A stretch of 64,000 nt of DNA from Streptomyces pseudovenezuelae (GCF_001513955.1 NZ_KQ948150.1:434001-498000), one strand, 5' to 3'; positions 7,365-16,502 are shown, numbered from the stretch's first letter. Notes: generated by a model not told the origin, from the sequence alone. Numbers and translations: made by a program.

Positions 7365-9632
7365 TTGTCCCTGAACCACCGCGCGCTCGTGCGACGCAGA
7401 CGCGCAAGTGCCCTTGCCCTCACCGCCATCGGCTCCCTGCTCGTCGTGGCCGCCCCCTCCCTGGCCGGCGCGGCCCCGGCGGACCCGCGGCCCGCGAAGA
7501 TCACCGCCACCCCCCGGGCCGGCGCGGCCCAGACCTCCCTGACCCCCGCCCGCCGCACCGCCCTGGTCAAGAGCGCCCAGGCCGCGGCGGCCGGTACGGC
7601 GCGACGCATCGGCCTGGGCGCCCAGGAGAAGCTCGTCGTCAGGGACGTCATCACCGACGCGGACGGCACCAAGCACACCCGCTACGAGCGCACCCTCGCC
7701 GGCCTGCCCGTCCTGGGCGGTGACCTCGTCGTCCACGACCGCAGCGGCCGTACGACGGTCACCAAGGCGCACGCGGCCCCGCTCTCGGTACCCACTCTCA
7801 GCCCGAAGATCACGGCTGCCGGCGCCGCCGACAAGGCTCTCGCGGCCTCGAAGAAGGACCACGTCAAGGGCGCCGAGGTGGAGAACGCCTCCCGGCGGGT
7901 GATCTGGGCCGGTACCGGCAAGCCCGTCCTGGCGTGGGAGACCCTCGTCGAGGGCGTCCAGAGGGACGGCACGCCCAGCGAGCTCCAGGTCGTCACCGAT
8001 GCCGCGACCGGCAAGGAACTCCTGACCGCCGAGAAGGTGCACACCGGCGAGGGCACCGGGCAGTACGTCGGCACGGTCCCGCTCGGTACCACCCTGTCCG
8101 GATCGACGTACCAGCTCACCGACCCCGACCGCGCCGGGCACAAGACGTACGACCTGAACCAGGGCACGTCCGGGACCGGCACGCTGTTCACGGACGACAA
8201 CGATGTCTGGGGCAACGGCCTGCCGTCCAACCGCCAGACCGCCGGCGTCGACGTGGCATTCGGTGCCGCGGCCACCTGGGACTTCTACAAGGAGGCCTAC
8301 GGCCGCAACGGCATCCGCAACGACGGCGTCGCCGCGTACAGCCGCGCCCACTACGGCAGCAACTACGTCAACGCCTTCTGGCAGGACTCCTGCTTCTGCA
8401 TGACGTACGGCGACGGCTCGGGCAACACCCACCCGCTCACGGCGCTCGACGTGGCCGCCCACGAGATGAGCCACGGCGTCACCGCCGCCACCGCGGGCCT
8501 GCTCTACTCGGGTGAGTCCGGCGGTCTGAACGAGGCGACCTCCGACATCTTCGCCGCCGCCGTCGAGTTCCACGAGAACCTCGCGGCCGATCCCGGCGAC
8601 TACCTCGTCGGCGAGAAGATCGACATCAACGGCGACGGCACGCCGCTGCGTTACATGGACAAGCCCTCCAAGGACGGTGACTCCAGGGACAGTTGGAGCT
8701 CCACCCTGGGCGGCATCGATGTCCACTACTCGTCCGGCCCCGCGAACCACTTCTTCTACCTGCTCTCCGAGGGCAGCGGCGCCAAGACCGTCAACGGCGT
8801 CTCCTACGACAGCCCGACGTACGACGGCCGACCCGTCACCGGCATCGGCATCGAGAACGCCGCCGCGATCTGGTACCGCGCGCTGACCACGTACATGACC
8901 TCGACGACCAACTACGCCGGCGCCCGCACCGCCACCCTGTCCGCCGCGGCCGACCTGTTCGGCGCCTACAGCCCGACCTACCTCGCCGTCGCCGACGCCT
9001 GGGCCGCGATCAACGTCGGCAACCGCATCGCCCTCGGCGTCAACCTCGCCCCGACCGCCGACCAGACCAGCGGCCTCAACCAGGCGGTCAGCCTCCAGCT
9101 GGACGCCTACACCACCAACAGTGACGCCACGCTGACCTACGCGGCCACCGGCCTGCCCGACGGCCTGACCATCAGCCCCGGCGGCCTGATCAGCGGCACT
9201 CCGACCACCCTCGGCACCGGCGACGTCACCGTCACGGTGACCGACAGCACCGGGGCGAGCGCCTCGGACACCTTCAGCTGGCAGATCGCCTACGTCTACG
9301 CCAACGCCACCCGCGTGGACATCCCCGACAACGGGGCCGCCGTGGAGTCCCCGGTGACCATCACCGGCCGCGACGGCAACGCCTCCGCGACCACCACGGT
9401 CTACGTCAACATCGTCCACACCTACCGCGGTGACCTCACCGTCGACCTCGTCGGCCCGAACGGCACCGTCTACTCCCTGCTCAACCGCAGCGGCGGGTCC
9501 GCCGACAACGTCGACCAGACGTTCACTGTCGACGCCTCCGCGCAACCGCTCAACGGCACCTGGAAGCTGCGTGTGCAGGACCGGGCGTCCATCGACGTTG
9601 GGTACATCGCGCGCTGGCAGCTGGCTCCCTGA
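7365..9632 (+). CDS. Secreted M4 (thermolysin-type) neutral metalloprotease with P-domain
   Basis: Zinc endopeptidase secreted as a pre-pro-protein. I place the start at TTG 7365, just after the strong site GAAGGAGAA (7352-7360); this gives a classical signal peptide (SLNHRALVRRRR then a hydrophobic run to about residue 36). An FTP/PepSY-type propeptide spans about 37-220. The catalytic domain carries zinc ligands H366 and H370 in HEMSH and E390 in GGLNEATSD. After it come a putative-Ig (He_PIG-like) module (LTYAATGLPDGLTISP) and a proprotein-convertase P-domain at the C-terminus, the domain order of several Streptomyces M4 proteases. Total 755 residues. It would feed peptides to the cell alongside the nearby glycosidases. 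Confidence 0.9.
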   Translation: MSLNHRALVRRRRASALALTAIGSLLVVAAPSLAGAAPADPRPAKITATPRAGAAQTSLTPARRTALVKSAQAAAAGTARRIGLGAQEKLVVRDVITDADGTKHTRYERTLAGLPVLGGDLVVHDRSGRTTVTKAHAAPLSVPTLSPKITAAGAADKALAASKKDHVKGAEVENASRRVIWAGTGKPVLAWETLVEGVQRDGTPSELQVVTDAATGKELLTAEKVHTGEGTGQYVGTVPLGTTLSGSTYQLTDPDRAGHKTYDLNQGTSGTGTLFTDDNDVWGNGLPSNRQTAGVDVAFGAAATWDFYKEAYGRNGIRNDGVAAYSRAHYGSNYVNAFWQDSCFCMTYGDGSGNTHPLTALDVAAHEMSHGVTAATAGLLYSGESGGLNEATSDIFAAAVEFHENLAADPGDYLVGEKIDINGDGTPLRYMDKPSKDGDSRDSWSSTLGGIDVHYSSGPANHFFYLLSEGSGAKTVNGVSYDSPTYDGRPVTGIGIENAAAIWYRALTTYMTSTTNYAGARTATLSAAADLFGAYSPTYLAVADAWAAINVGNRIALGVNLAPTADQTSGLNQAVSLQLDAYTTNSDATLTYAATGLPDGLTISPGGLISGTPTTLGTGDVTVTVTDSTGASASDTFSWQIAYVYANATRVDIPDNGAAVESPVTITGRDGNASATTTVYVNIVHTYRGDLTVDLVGPNGTVYSLLNRSGGSADNVDQTFTVDASAQPLNGTWKLRVQDRASIDVGYIARWQLAP

Positions 9633-9644
9633 CCTGACGACACG

Positions 9645-9678
9645 GCGCCGCCCTGGTCCTTCGGGATCCGGGCGGCGC
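9645..9678 (+). terminator. Terminator after M4 protease
   Basis: GCGCCGCCC pairs with GGGCGGCGC across a 16-nt loop that can form inner pairs. It starts 13 bp after the protease stop. Confidence 0.65.
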
Positions 9679-10069
9679 TGTGCTGTACGGGACGTGATCG
9701 GAGCATCCTCCCGCCCCGGCCGGCCGCTCGCCCAGCCGTCCCGCCGCAGCGAATGTTTCGGGGCTGATGGCGAATCATGCGAGAACTATTGACGCCGTTC
9801 TGCGCTTCCCTATCATCCAGACTGATCGATAGTTCGACGCCTGTTCGGTATGGCGAACAGAGCTCGCTCCACTCGCACAGCAGAACCTCACTGATCGCGT
9901 CTGCCGTAACGCTTGAGCCGCAAGGGGTACGTCGCCTGATGCATATGGCATGCCCCTGACATTTCTGCTGTGCGGGCCGCTACGAACCGCACCACCTCGA
10001 CAGTCCGGCCAGCCTGCTTGCTCCGACCCGGGCAGCCGGAACCGCTCACTCAAGGACAACGAGGTCCCC
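9679..10069. other. Intergenic region before GH62
   Basis: No gene is supported. The stretch holds the promoter candidate at 9789-9816 and a nearby CTATC...GATAG inverted repeat (about 9810-9832). If that promoter is used, the GH62 message has a leader of roughly 240 nt. Confidence 0.35.
9789..9816 (+). promoter_or_regulatory. Candidate sigma-70-type promoter for GH62 gene
   Basis: TTGACG at 9789-9794, a 16-bp spacer and TATCAT at 9811-9816 (five of six bases of the -10 consensus). Such close matches are rare in this GC-rich sequence. Confidence 0.5.
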
Positions 10070-11488
10070 ATGCGCAGACGTAGTTTCGACCGCGGACGTA
10101 TGTCCGTGGTGCTCGCCGCCGCGATCGCGGCACTGGTCGCGCTGGCGGCGATGCTCGTCGCCAACCCGGCTCAGGCGGCCACCAGCGGTGCCTTGCGCGG
10201 TGTCGCCGCCGGCCGGTGTCTCGATGTGCCGAACTCCAGCCAGACCGACGGCACGTACCTGCAGATCTGGGACTGCTCGGGCGGGACCAACCAGCAGTGG
10301 ACGGCGACGGACAGCAACCAGCTGACCGTGTTCGGCAACAAGTGCCTCGATGTTCCGGGCCACGCCACCACGGCCGGTACCCGCGTACAGATCTGGACCT
10401 GCAGCGGGGGCGCGAACCAGCAATGGCGCGTGAACTCCGACGGCACGATCGTCGGTGTGGAGTCCGGACTGTGCCTGGACGTCACGGGCTCCGGAACGGC
10501 CAACGGCACGGCAGTGGAGATCTGGACCTGCAACGGCGGCAACAACCAGAAGTGGACCGGCCTGACCGGGACCCCGGGCGGTGGCAACTGCACGTTGCCG
10601 TCCTCGTACCGGTGGTCGTCGACGGGAGCGTTGGCGCAGCCGGCGAACGGGTGGGTCTCGCTGAAGGACTTCACCAATGTGACGTACAACGGCAAGCACC
10701 TGGTCTACGCGTCGAACGTGTCGGGATCGTCGTACGGCTCCATGGCGTTCGCTCCCTTCACCAACTGGTCCGACATGGCGTCGGCCCGTCAGACCGGCAT
10801 GAGCCAGGCCACCGTGGCGCCCACGCTGTTCTACTTCGCGCCCAAGAACATCTGGGTGCTGGCGTACCAGTGGGGTGCGTGGCCCTTCATCTACCGCACC
10901 TCGAGCGACCCCACCAACCCCAATGGCTGGTCCGCACCGCAGCCCCTGTTCACCGGCAGCATCTCCGGCGCCGCCCCGATCGACCAGACCCTGATCGCGG
11001 ACGACCAGAACATGTACCTGTTCTTCGCCGGTGACAACGGCAAGATCTACCGGGCGAGCATGCCGATCGGGAACTTCCCGAGCAGCTTCGGCTCGTCGTA
11101 CACGACGGTCATGAGCGACACGGTGAAGAACCTGTTCGAAGCGCCGGAGGTCTACAAGGTCCAGGGCCAGAACCAGTACCTGATGATCGTCGAGGCCCGG
11201 GGTGCGAACGAGCAGCGATTCTTCCGCTCGTTCACCGCCTCCAGCCTGAACGGTTCGTGGACCCCGCAGGCCGCCACCGAGTCCAACCCCTTCGCGGGCA
11301 AGGCCAACAGCGGTGCCACCTGGACCAACGACATCAGCCACGGTGACCTGGTCCGCAACAACCCCGACCAGACCAAGACCATCGACCCCTGCAACCTGCA
11401 GCTCCTCTACCAGGGCAAGTCCCCGAGCGCGAGCGGTCCCTACGACCAACTGCCCTGGCGGCCGGGCGTCCTGACCCTGCAACGCTGA
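10070..11488 (+). CDS. Secreted GH62 alpha-L-arabinofuranosidase with N-terminal CBM13
   Basis: Removes arabinose side chains from arabinoxylan. The ATG at 10070 begins a 37-residue signal peptide ending AQAA. Residues 38-165 form a ricin-type beta-trefoil with three QxW repeats (NQQW, NQQW, NQKW). A short Gly/Pro linker leads to the GH62 five-bladed propeller (about 174-472). Residues matching the GH62 catalytic set are D200 (SLKDFT, base), D305 (PIDQT) and E357 (NLFEAPE, acid). Size and domain order match known Streptomyces xylan-debranching enzymes. With the feruloyl-esterase-like enzyme at 86-1429 it would help unmask arabinoxylan. Confidence 0.93.
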   Translation: MRRRSFDRGRMSVVLAAAIAALVALAAMLVANPAQAATSGALRGVAAGRCLDVPNSSQTDGTYLQIWDCSGGTNQQWTATDSNQLTVFGNKCLDVPGHATTAGTRVQIWTCSGGANQQWRVNSDGTIVGVESGLCLDVTGSGTANGTAVEIWTCNGGNNQKWTGLTGTPGGGNCTLPSSYRWSSTGALAQPANGWVSLKDFTNVTYNGKHLVYASNVSGSSYGSMAFAPFTNWSDMASARQTGMSQATVAPTLFYFAPKNIWVLAYQWGAWPFIYRTSSDPTNPNGWSAPQPLFTGSISGAAPIDQTLIADDQNMYLFFAGDNGKIYRASMPIGNFPSSFGSSYTTVMSDTVKNLFEAPEVYKVQGQNQYLMIVEARGANEQRFFRSFTASSLNGSWTPQAATESNPFAGKANSGATWTNDISHGDLVRNNPDQTKTIDPCNLQLLYQGKSPSASGPYDQLPWRPGVLTLQR

Positions 11489-11509
11489 CCGACCGACACC
11501 CACCGCGTC

Positions 11510-11544
11510 GGGGAACCCCAGCCGTACGTCGGCTGGGGTTCCCC
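11510..11544 (+). terminator. Strong terminator after GH62 gene
   Basis: A perfect 15-bp stem: GGGGAACCCCAGCCG (11510-11524) pairs with 11530-11544 around the loop TACGT. It lies 22 bp after the GH62 stop. Confidence 0.85.
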
Positions 11545-11624
11545 CGTGATCTGTGACACCGCTGTGACCGGAGGTGTGGGTTCCACCACAGCCCACGACG
11601 GCGTGTCCCTGGTGGGGTGGGCGG

Positions 11625-12641
11625 ATGCCGACCGCCGCCCGCACTGCTCCCGCCGTCCTCGCCGCCGCCCTGCTGCTCGCCGCCTGCGGCTCCGAGAGCA
11701 CCTCGTCGGGCGGGGACGGCGAAGGCGGTCCGGTACGGGCCGAGGCACCGTGTCCGTCGGACGTCGCCCGGTACGGCAGCCCGCCGTCCCTGGAGCCGTC
11801 CGCTCGGCCCTCCGGTACGCGGACCACGCTGCCCCTGTCCGCCGCGAAGGATGCGGCCGAGGACGGTGTCAAGATCACCGCGCTGTACGCCTGGGGTCCG
11901 AACAGCGGCTGCGAGGGAGTCGAGAACAGCGCGGACTTCGAGATCACCAACCAGCAGAAGGAAGCCGCCACTTACACGCTGACGTTCGGTTTCCTCACGG
12001 CCTCCGGAGGCGCGGTCGACAACGTGGAGCACACGGTCGAGGCGGTCGGGCCCGGACGGACCGTCAAGGGCACCGTCGTCGCGGGGGAGAGGGTCGGGAA
12101 CGCCCCCGAGGTGACAGGCGTGGAGGTGATCAAGGTGCGGAGCGTTCCCGAAACCGAGGCGTCGTCCGCCTCGGGACCGTGCCCGGACTCGGGCATGCGC
12201 CTGTACGCCGACGAGGGGGACGCGGCGATGGGCCTGCGCGCCGTCGGCCTGCACCTGGTCAACTGCGGCACCCGGCCCCTTCGGCTCCACGGCTACCCGA
12301 AGCTCACGATCCAGGACGAGGACCACCGCCCGGTGGACGGCGTACGGATCCTCCGGGGGACCGATCAGATCAGTACCGGCCTGGGAGGGGACGGCAGCCC
12401 CCGACCCGTCGTCCTGCGCCCGGGCGAGGCCGCGGTGGCCGGGCTGGCCTGGCGCAACACGACCCAGGCCGGCGAACCGGTGAACGCGCCGTACGTGCGG
12501 GTCTGGGCCGAGCCCGCGGCGGATCCCGTCACGGTCGTGCCGGAACTCGACCTCGGGACGACCGGAAAGCTCGGTGTCGGTCCGTGGCGCAGGGACGAGA
12601 CATACAGGGACCCCGCCGGCACCGCCGCCGAGCGCCCGTGA
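11625..12641 (+). CDS. Lipoprotein with DUF4232-type C-terminal domain
   Basis: A 338-residue predicted lipoprotein. The ATG at 11625 gives a signal peptide ending in the lipobox LLAAC, so the mature protein is anchored at the outer face of the membrane. The N-terminal half (to about residue 180) is unrecognised beta-rich sequence. From CPDSGMRLYADEGDAAMGLR onward it matches the pattern of DUF4232, a beta-sandwich domain common in actinobacterial lipoproteins, with paired cysteines (CPDSG, LVNCG) and the typical RPVVLRPGEAAVAGLAW segment. Function unknown. The stop overlaps the GTG of the next gene, so the two are translationally coupled. Confidence 0.75.
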   Translation: MPTAARTAPAVLAAALLLAACGSESTSSGGDGEGGPVRAEAPCPSDVARYGSPPSLEPSARPSGTRTTLPLSAAKDAAEDGVKITALYAWGPNSGCEGVENSADFEITNQQKEAATYTLTFGFLTASGGAVDNVEHTVEAVGPGRTVKGTVVAGERVGNAPEVTGVEVIKVRSVPETEASSASGPCPDSGMRLYADEGDAAMGLRAVGLHLVNCGTRPLRLHGYPKLTIQDEDHRPVDGVRILRGTDQISTGLGGDGSPRPVVLRPGEAAVAGLAWRNTTQAGEPVNAPYVRVWAEPAADPVTVVPELDLGTTGKLGVGPWRRDETYRDPAGTAAERP

Positions 12642-13180
12642 TCGTCTTCCTCGCCGTGATCGGGTGCGCGTCGGCCGTGTACCTGCTCGCGCACCCGCGC
12701 ACCCCGTCCGGAATCAAGGTCGTTCTCGTCACCGCGCCACCGGTGGGCGTGGTCGCCTGGCTCCTGGTCGAGGTGTACGAGCGGCTGTTCACCGCCGGGG
12801 TCGTCCTCGCGGTGTTCGCGGTGGTCCTGATCGCGATGATCGGGCTTCTCGCCCACCCCCGCCTGCCGACCTGGTCGAAAATGATCGTGTTCGGCACGGT
12901 GCCGGCGGCGGCGCTGGCCTGGCTGCTGATCGTCACGGCGGACGACACGCTCAAGGACCCCGGCGAGGACCCGTGCTCCATGTACTACGGAGGGGTCGGC
13001 GCCTCGAAGGCGTTCCCCCCGCAGGCGTACTGCCGCTACGAGGACGGCAGCACCCACGACCTTGCGACCGGCACCCAGTTCGTGTTCTGGGTCTGCTTCG
13101 CCGTGAGCCTGGCGCTGCTGTCGGTCGGTCTGTGGCAGGCCGTACGGCACCCGAGGGCGCTCGTACGGCAACTCCGTTGA
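12638..13180 (+). CDS. Small integral membrane protein, function unknown
   Basis: A 180-residue protein with about five hydrophobic segments (near residues 1-18, 26-47, 50-73, 83-105 and 145-167). GTG 12638 overlaps the lipoprotein stop in a GTGA junction, so I chose it although the frame is open far upstream. Between the last two membrane segments is an exposed loop of about 40 residues with two cysteines (DPCSMYYGG, AYCRYEDG) that could form a disulfide outside. I do not recognise a family. The coupling suggests it works with the lipoprotein at the membrane. Confidence 0.65.
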   Translation: MIVFLAVIGCASAVYLLAHPRTPSGIKVVLVTAPPVGVVAWLLVEVYERLFTAGVVLAVFAVVLIAMIGLLAHPRLPTWSKMIVFGTVPAAALAWLLIVTADDTLKDPGEDPCSMYYGGVGASKAFPPQAYCRYEDGSTHDLATGTQFVFWVCFAVSLALLSVGLWQAVRHPRALVRQLR

Positions 13181-13216
13181 TCCGCTGGGCGATCCGTCAG
13201 CGGGGCCTCGGCGCCG

Positions 13217-14113
13217 TCACTCCGTCGACTCCAGGATGCGGGCGAGCGTCCGGCGGCCCATGCCGCTCATCGTCGGATTGCTCTCGACGTAGTACCAGAC
13301 CAGCCCCATCGCCTGCTGGAAGGCCCATGCCTTGCCGCGCTCCCACTCCAGGTCGTCACAGCCCAGCGTCCGCCGGAGCACCTGCCGCGGGCCCGGCTGC
13401 AACAGGTGCCAGGCACTGACCAGATCCAGTGCGGGGTCGGCCGGGCCGAAGCCGCCGGTGTCGAGTACGCCGCTGAGCCGGCCTCCCGTGACCAGCACAT
13501 TGCCGGGAATCAAGTCGCCATGGCTCATCACGTCGACACTCGTGCGAGGCAACTCCCTGAAACGCCCCCACACTCGACGCAGCCGGGGCACGTCGAGCAG
13601 CCCCTCGCTCTCGTCGAAGCACTTCGCCATCCAGACGTCGTGATCGGTGAGCACGCCGCCACGGCCCTCGCCGCTGAAGATCCGCCCCCGTGTGTCGGCG
13701 TCCCGCAGGGCTGCGATGAAGACCGCGAGGTCCGCGGCAAAGGCGTGCGATGCGCTTGGGTCGGCCTCGGAGGCGATCGTTCCCGGCAGCCAGGTCTGGA
13801 GCGACCACGGCATGGGGTAACTCGCTCCAGGCTTTCCCAAGGCGACGGGCCGGGGGACCGGGAACCGGGAAACCCGCGCCAACTCCGCGCTCGCCTGCGC
13901 CTCCCGTTCCAGAACCGCCCACGCCTCGGCGGCATCGGCCGGCCGCAGTGGGAAACGGGCGGAGAGGGTGTCGCCGATGCGGAAGACGGCGTTGACCGTC
14001 CCGGTCGACGACAGGGGGCGGATCGGCTCGCCGCCCCACTGCGGGAACTGTTCCTGGATCAGGGTCGCCACCATGTCGGTGGTCACGTCCACCTGGTCAT
14101 CGTGCATGGTCAT
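13217..14113 (-). CDS. APH-fold phosphotransferase (aminoglycoside/macrolide-kinase family)
   Basis: A 298-residue cytoplasmic small-molecule kinase of the APH superfamily. The catalytic loop is HGDLIPGN and the metal-binding segment is SGVLDTGGFGPADPALD, where the usual DW/DF is DTGGFG. ATG 14113 follows a GAAGGG ribosome site; ATG 14107 is an alternative. Members phosphorylate aminoglycosides, macrolides, sugars or choline; the substrate cannot be told from sequence, and a resistance role is only a possibility. It converges with the membrane-protein gene and is followed upstream by the MarR gene in the same direction. Confidence 0.8.
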   Translation of the reverse strand: MTMHDDQVDVTTDMVATLIQEQFPQWGGEPIRPLSSTGTVNAVFRIGDTLSARFPLRPADAAEAWAVLEREAQASAELARVSRFPVPRPVALGKPGASYPMPWSLQTWLPGTIASEADPSASHAFAADLAVFIAALRDADTRGRIFSGEGRGGVLTDHDVWMAKCFDESEGLLDVPRLRRVWGRFRELPRTSVDVMSHGDLIPGNVLVTGGRLSGVLDTGGFGPADPALDLVSAWHLLQPGPRQVLRRTLGCDDLEWERGKAWAFQQAMGLVWYYVESNPTMSGMGRRTLARILESTE

Positions 14114-14166
14114 TCTCGCCGGCCCTTCCACCGCTTCATCTCCCCTGTCAGCCCCGGCTGCACCGC

Positions 14167-14625
14167 CTACGCGTCCCCGTTGTCACCATGCAGCGAACGA
14201 ATCATCCCCTGCAGGACCCGGAACGCGTCCGCCTGCTCGGTCTCGGTCAGGCCCGCAAGCATTCTGGCCTCGACGGACCGGACGGCCGCGCTCGCCTTCT
14301 CGAGGCTTCGTCGGCCGCGAGGCGTGAGCCGCGCGGGAAGGGCCTTCCCGACGGGGGCCGCCGCGGGCCTGGTCACGTAGCCGTCTCGTTCCAGGGCCTG
14401 GAGCAGCACGTTCATCGTCTGCCGCGTCACGAACGCGCCCCGCGCGAGCTCGGAGTTCGACAAGCCCGGTCGTTGCGCGAGCAGTTCGAGGCAGCTGTAG
14501 TGCGTCACGCTCATGCCGAGCGGCCGCAGCACTTCCTCCATGGCCGCGCGGAGGGCGCTCGACGCCTCTTTGAGCAGGTAGCCCAGTGACGTCTCCAGGT
14601 CGACGCCGACACCTTCTTGACTCAT
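14167..14625 (-). CDS. MarR-family transcriptional regulator
   Basis: A 152-residue winged-helix regulator. The HTH lies about residues 53-85 (LSNSELARGAFVTRQTMNVLLQALERDGYV), with a wing after it. Its ATG at 14625 is at the edge of two identical-type operator palindromes and it diverges from a VOC-fold gene, the classical arrangement of an autorepressing MarR regulator controlling a divergent detoxification gene. The frame continues upstream through the VOC gene, but only this start gives a normal MarR length. Confidence 0.88.
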   Translation of the reverse strand: MSQEGVGVDLETSLGYLLKEASSALRAAMEEVLRPLGMSVTHYSCLELLAQRPGLSNSELARGAFVTRQTMNVLLQALERDGYVTRPAAAPVGKALPARLTPRGRRSLEKASAAVRSVEARMLAGLTETEQADAFRVLQGMIRSLHGDNGDA

Positions 14626-14640
14626 GTCAGCATTCTGACA
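14625..14640. promoter_or_regulatory. MarR operator 1
   Basis: TGTCAG-CATT-CTGACA, a perfect 6-4-6 inverted repeat that starts at the first base of the MarR start codon. It is the same as operator 2 except for the spacer. Confidence 0.8.
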
Positions 14641-14652
14641 TAGCTTCATGTG

Positions 14653-14668
14653 TGTCAGAAAACTGACA
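14653..14668. promoter_or_regulatory. MarR operator 2
   Basis: TGTCAG-AAAA-CTGACA, the same half-sites as operator 1, 28 bp away centre to centre, about 21 bp upstream of the VOC gene start. The pair fills the divergent region between the MarR and VOC genes. Confidence 0.8.
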
Positions 14669-14688
14669 TGCAGAAGAGGAGTGTCACC

Positions 14689-15057
14689 ATGCCCGCCACC
14701 GGCCCCGACTTCATCTCGCTCCAAGTGCGCGACCTCGACGCCTCGCAGGCCTTCTACGAGCAGTACCTGGGCGTCGTCCGCTCGCCGGCGGGACCTCCGC
14801 ACGCCGTCGTCTTCGACACGAAGCCGATCGCGTTCGCCCTGCGTGACGTCCTGCCCGGCACCGACCTCGCCTCCGTCGTCCAGCCCGGCATCGGTGTCGC
14901 GATCTGGCTCCACGCCACCGACGTCCAGGCCGTCCACGACGCGCTCGTCGCCGACGGTCACACCATCGTCTCCGCCCCGATCGACGGCCCCTTCGGCCGG
15001 ACCTTCACCTTCGCCGACCCCGACGGCTACCAGGTCACACTCCACGACCGCGCTTGA
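14689..15057 (+). CDS. VOC (glyoxalase/bleomycin-resistance fold) protein
   Basis: A 122-residue single-domain vicinal-oxygen-chelate protein: FISLQVRDLDASQAFYEQYLG at the N-terminus and FTFADPDGYQVTLHD at the C-terminus are the paired beta-alpha-beta-beta-beta repeats. Members are glyoxalases, dioxygenases or drug-binding proteins; this one is uncharacterised. ATG 14689 follows AGAGGAG. It diverges from the MarR gene and is probably its main target. Confidence 0.85.
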   Translation: MPATGPDFISLQVRDLDASQAFYEQYLGVVRSPAGPPHAVVFDTKPIAFALRDVLPGTDLASVVQPGIGVAIWLHATDVQAVHDALVADGHTIVSAPIDGPFGRTFTFADPDGYQVTLHDRA

Positions 15058-15125
15058 TCGCACCACGTCGTCGCACGTCAGAAATGCGGCGACGCAGGCG
15101 ATCCGCCCCGGGATACTGGGCGCTC

Positions 15126-15872
15126 ATGGATGAGGTCGAAGTCGTCGTCGCCCATTCCGAGCGCGCGACCCTGCGCGTCGGCGAGGTGTTCGTGAAGGTG
15201 GACGCCGACCAGGCGCGCCTCGACGTCGAGGTCGAGGCGATGGCCCTCGCGCCGGTCCCCACCCCGCAGATCCTGTGGCGCAAACCGAATGTGCTCGCCA
15301 TCGCCGCTCTCCCCGGCGCGACGCTCGGCTGCCTCGGCGGACCGTCGACCGGGTCGCCGAGGGCATGGTCCGCCGCGGGCGCCGCCATCCGGACCTTGCA
15401 CGACGCGCCGCTGCCGCCCCGGCCGGGCCAGGCCGGCCGCAGCATCACCGCACTGGCGGCGGAACTCGACGACGAGTGCGAGCGGCTCGTGACCGACGGC
15501 GTCCTGCCCGCGGACCTGGTCACCCGCAACCGCCAGGTCGCCGAAGCCGCGTTCCGGCCGTGGACTCCCGCCTTCACCCACGGCGACCTGCAGATCGCGC
15601 ACGTCTTCGTCGAGGGTGACGAGGTCACGGGCATCATCGACTGGTCCGAGGCGGGCCAGGGTGACGCCCTGTACGACCTCGCCACCTTCACGCTCGGACA
15701 CGAGGAACACCTGGCCGACGTCATCGTCGGCTACGGCACCGACATCGACCTCGACGTGATCCACGCCTGGTGGTCCTTGCGAAGCCTGCTGATCGTTCGC
15801 TGGCTGGTCGAGCACGGCTTCGACCCGTTCGCGCCGGGCTGCGAGGTCGACGTGCTGAGATCCCACATGTGA
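15126..15872 (+). CDS. APH-fold phosphotransferase
   Basis: A 248-residue cytoplasmic kinase-like protein of the aminoglycoside phosphotransferase superfamily, compact because the N-lobe is short. The catalytic loop is HGDLQIAH, with His in place of the usual final Asn, a variant seen in many actinobacterial members; the metal motif is IIDWSEAGQGD. Substrate unknown. ATG 15126 has no clear ribosome site. The gene lies downstream of the VOC gene with a 68-bp gap and could be co-transcribed with it. Confidence 0.75.
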   Translation: MDEVEVVVAHSERATLRVGEVFVKVDADQARLDVEVEAMALAPVPTPQILWRKPNVLAIAALPGATLGCLGGPSTGSPRAWSAAGAAIRTLHDAPLPPRPGQAGRSITALAAELDDECERLVTDGVLPADLVTRNRQVAEAAFRPWTPAFTHGDLQIAHVFVEGDEVTGIIDWSEAGQGDALYDLATFTLGHEEHLADVIVGYGTDIDLDVIHAWWSLRSLLIVRWLVEHGFDPFAPGCEVDVLRSHM

Positions 15873-16004
15873 GACAGCGCGACCGCCGGGCGGGAGGCGA
15901 CAACCCCTCGGGTCGGTGCGGACGGCGTTATGCCGCCTTCACCGTCCTGCGAAGCGCCTTCCGCCTGCTGGGTTTCTTTGTGAGACCAACCGTATGCTGC
16001 CGTC

Positions 16005-16502
16005 ATGAGGCGTACATCCTTCGCACACTGGCCCTGCTCGATCGCCCGCACCATGGACCTGCTCGGCGACTGGTGGACGCCGCTGGTGCTGCGGGAGGCC
16101 TTCTACGGGATCAAGCGGTTCGACGCGTTCCAGGAGTCGCTCGGCATCGCACGCAACACGCTGACCGACCGCTTGCGGCGGCTCGTCGACGAGGGGCTGC
16201 TGGAGAAGCGGCCCTATCAGACCGAGCCGGTGCGCCACGACTACGTCCTCACCAAGAAGGGACGCGACTTCTACGGCGTGCTGCTGGCGATGAACCGGTG
16301 GGGGGACCGGTGGCTGGCCGGTGAGGCGGGCCCGCCCGTGACGAGCTACCACGACGTCTGCGGCCAGGAGAGTCACGCCGAGGTGGTGTGCGCCGCCTGC
16401 GGCGAGCCGATGACCGCCGAGAACACCCACCCGAGAATGGGGCCCGGCTATCCGCCGCGCCTCGCCGAGCGACCGGACGTGAAGGAGCGGTTCGCCGGCT
16501 GA
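16005..16502 (+). CDS. HxlR-family winged-helix regulator
   Basis: A 165-residue regulator with the HxlR signature: CSIARTMDLLGDWWTPLVLREAFYG, then a winged HTH (FDAFQESLGIARNTLTDRLRRLVDEGLL). A C-terminal extension with C-X2-C (VCAACGEPM) may bind zinc; C11 near the N-terminus is a possible redox or electrophile sensor as in other HxlR proteins. It lies 109 bp upstream of the SRPBCC/flavin oxidoreductase pair in the same orientation and may control it. Confidence 0.87.
   Translation: MRRTSFAHWPCSIARTMDLLGDWWTPLVLREAFYGIKRFDAFQESLGIARNTLTDRLRRLVDEGLLEKRPYQTEPVRHDYVLTKKGRDFYGVLLAMNRWGDRWLAGEAGPPVTSYHDVCGQESHAEVVCAACGEPMTAENTHPRMGPGYPPRLAERPDVKERFAG

Noticed and set aside
7200..9545. 781-codon minus-strand ORF opposite the M4 protease
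   Set aside because: Antisense shadow; repetitive Gly/Val-rich content without motifs.
11546..12637. Long upstream extension of the small membrane protein
   Set aside because: It overlaps the lipoprotein gene out of frame and is Arg-rich shadow; GTG 12638 is coupled to the lipoprotein stop.
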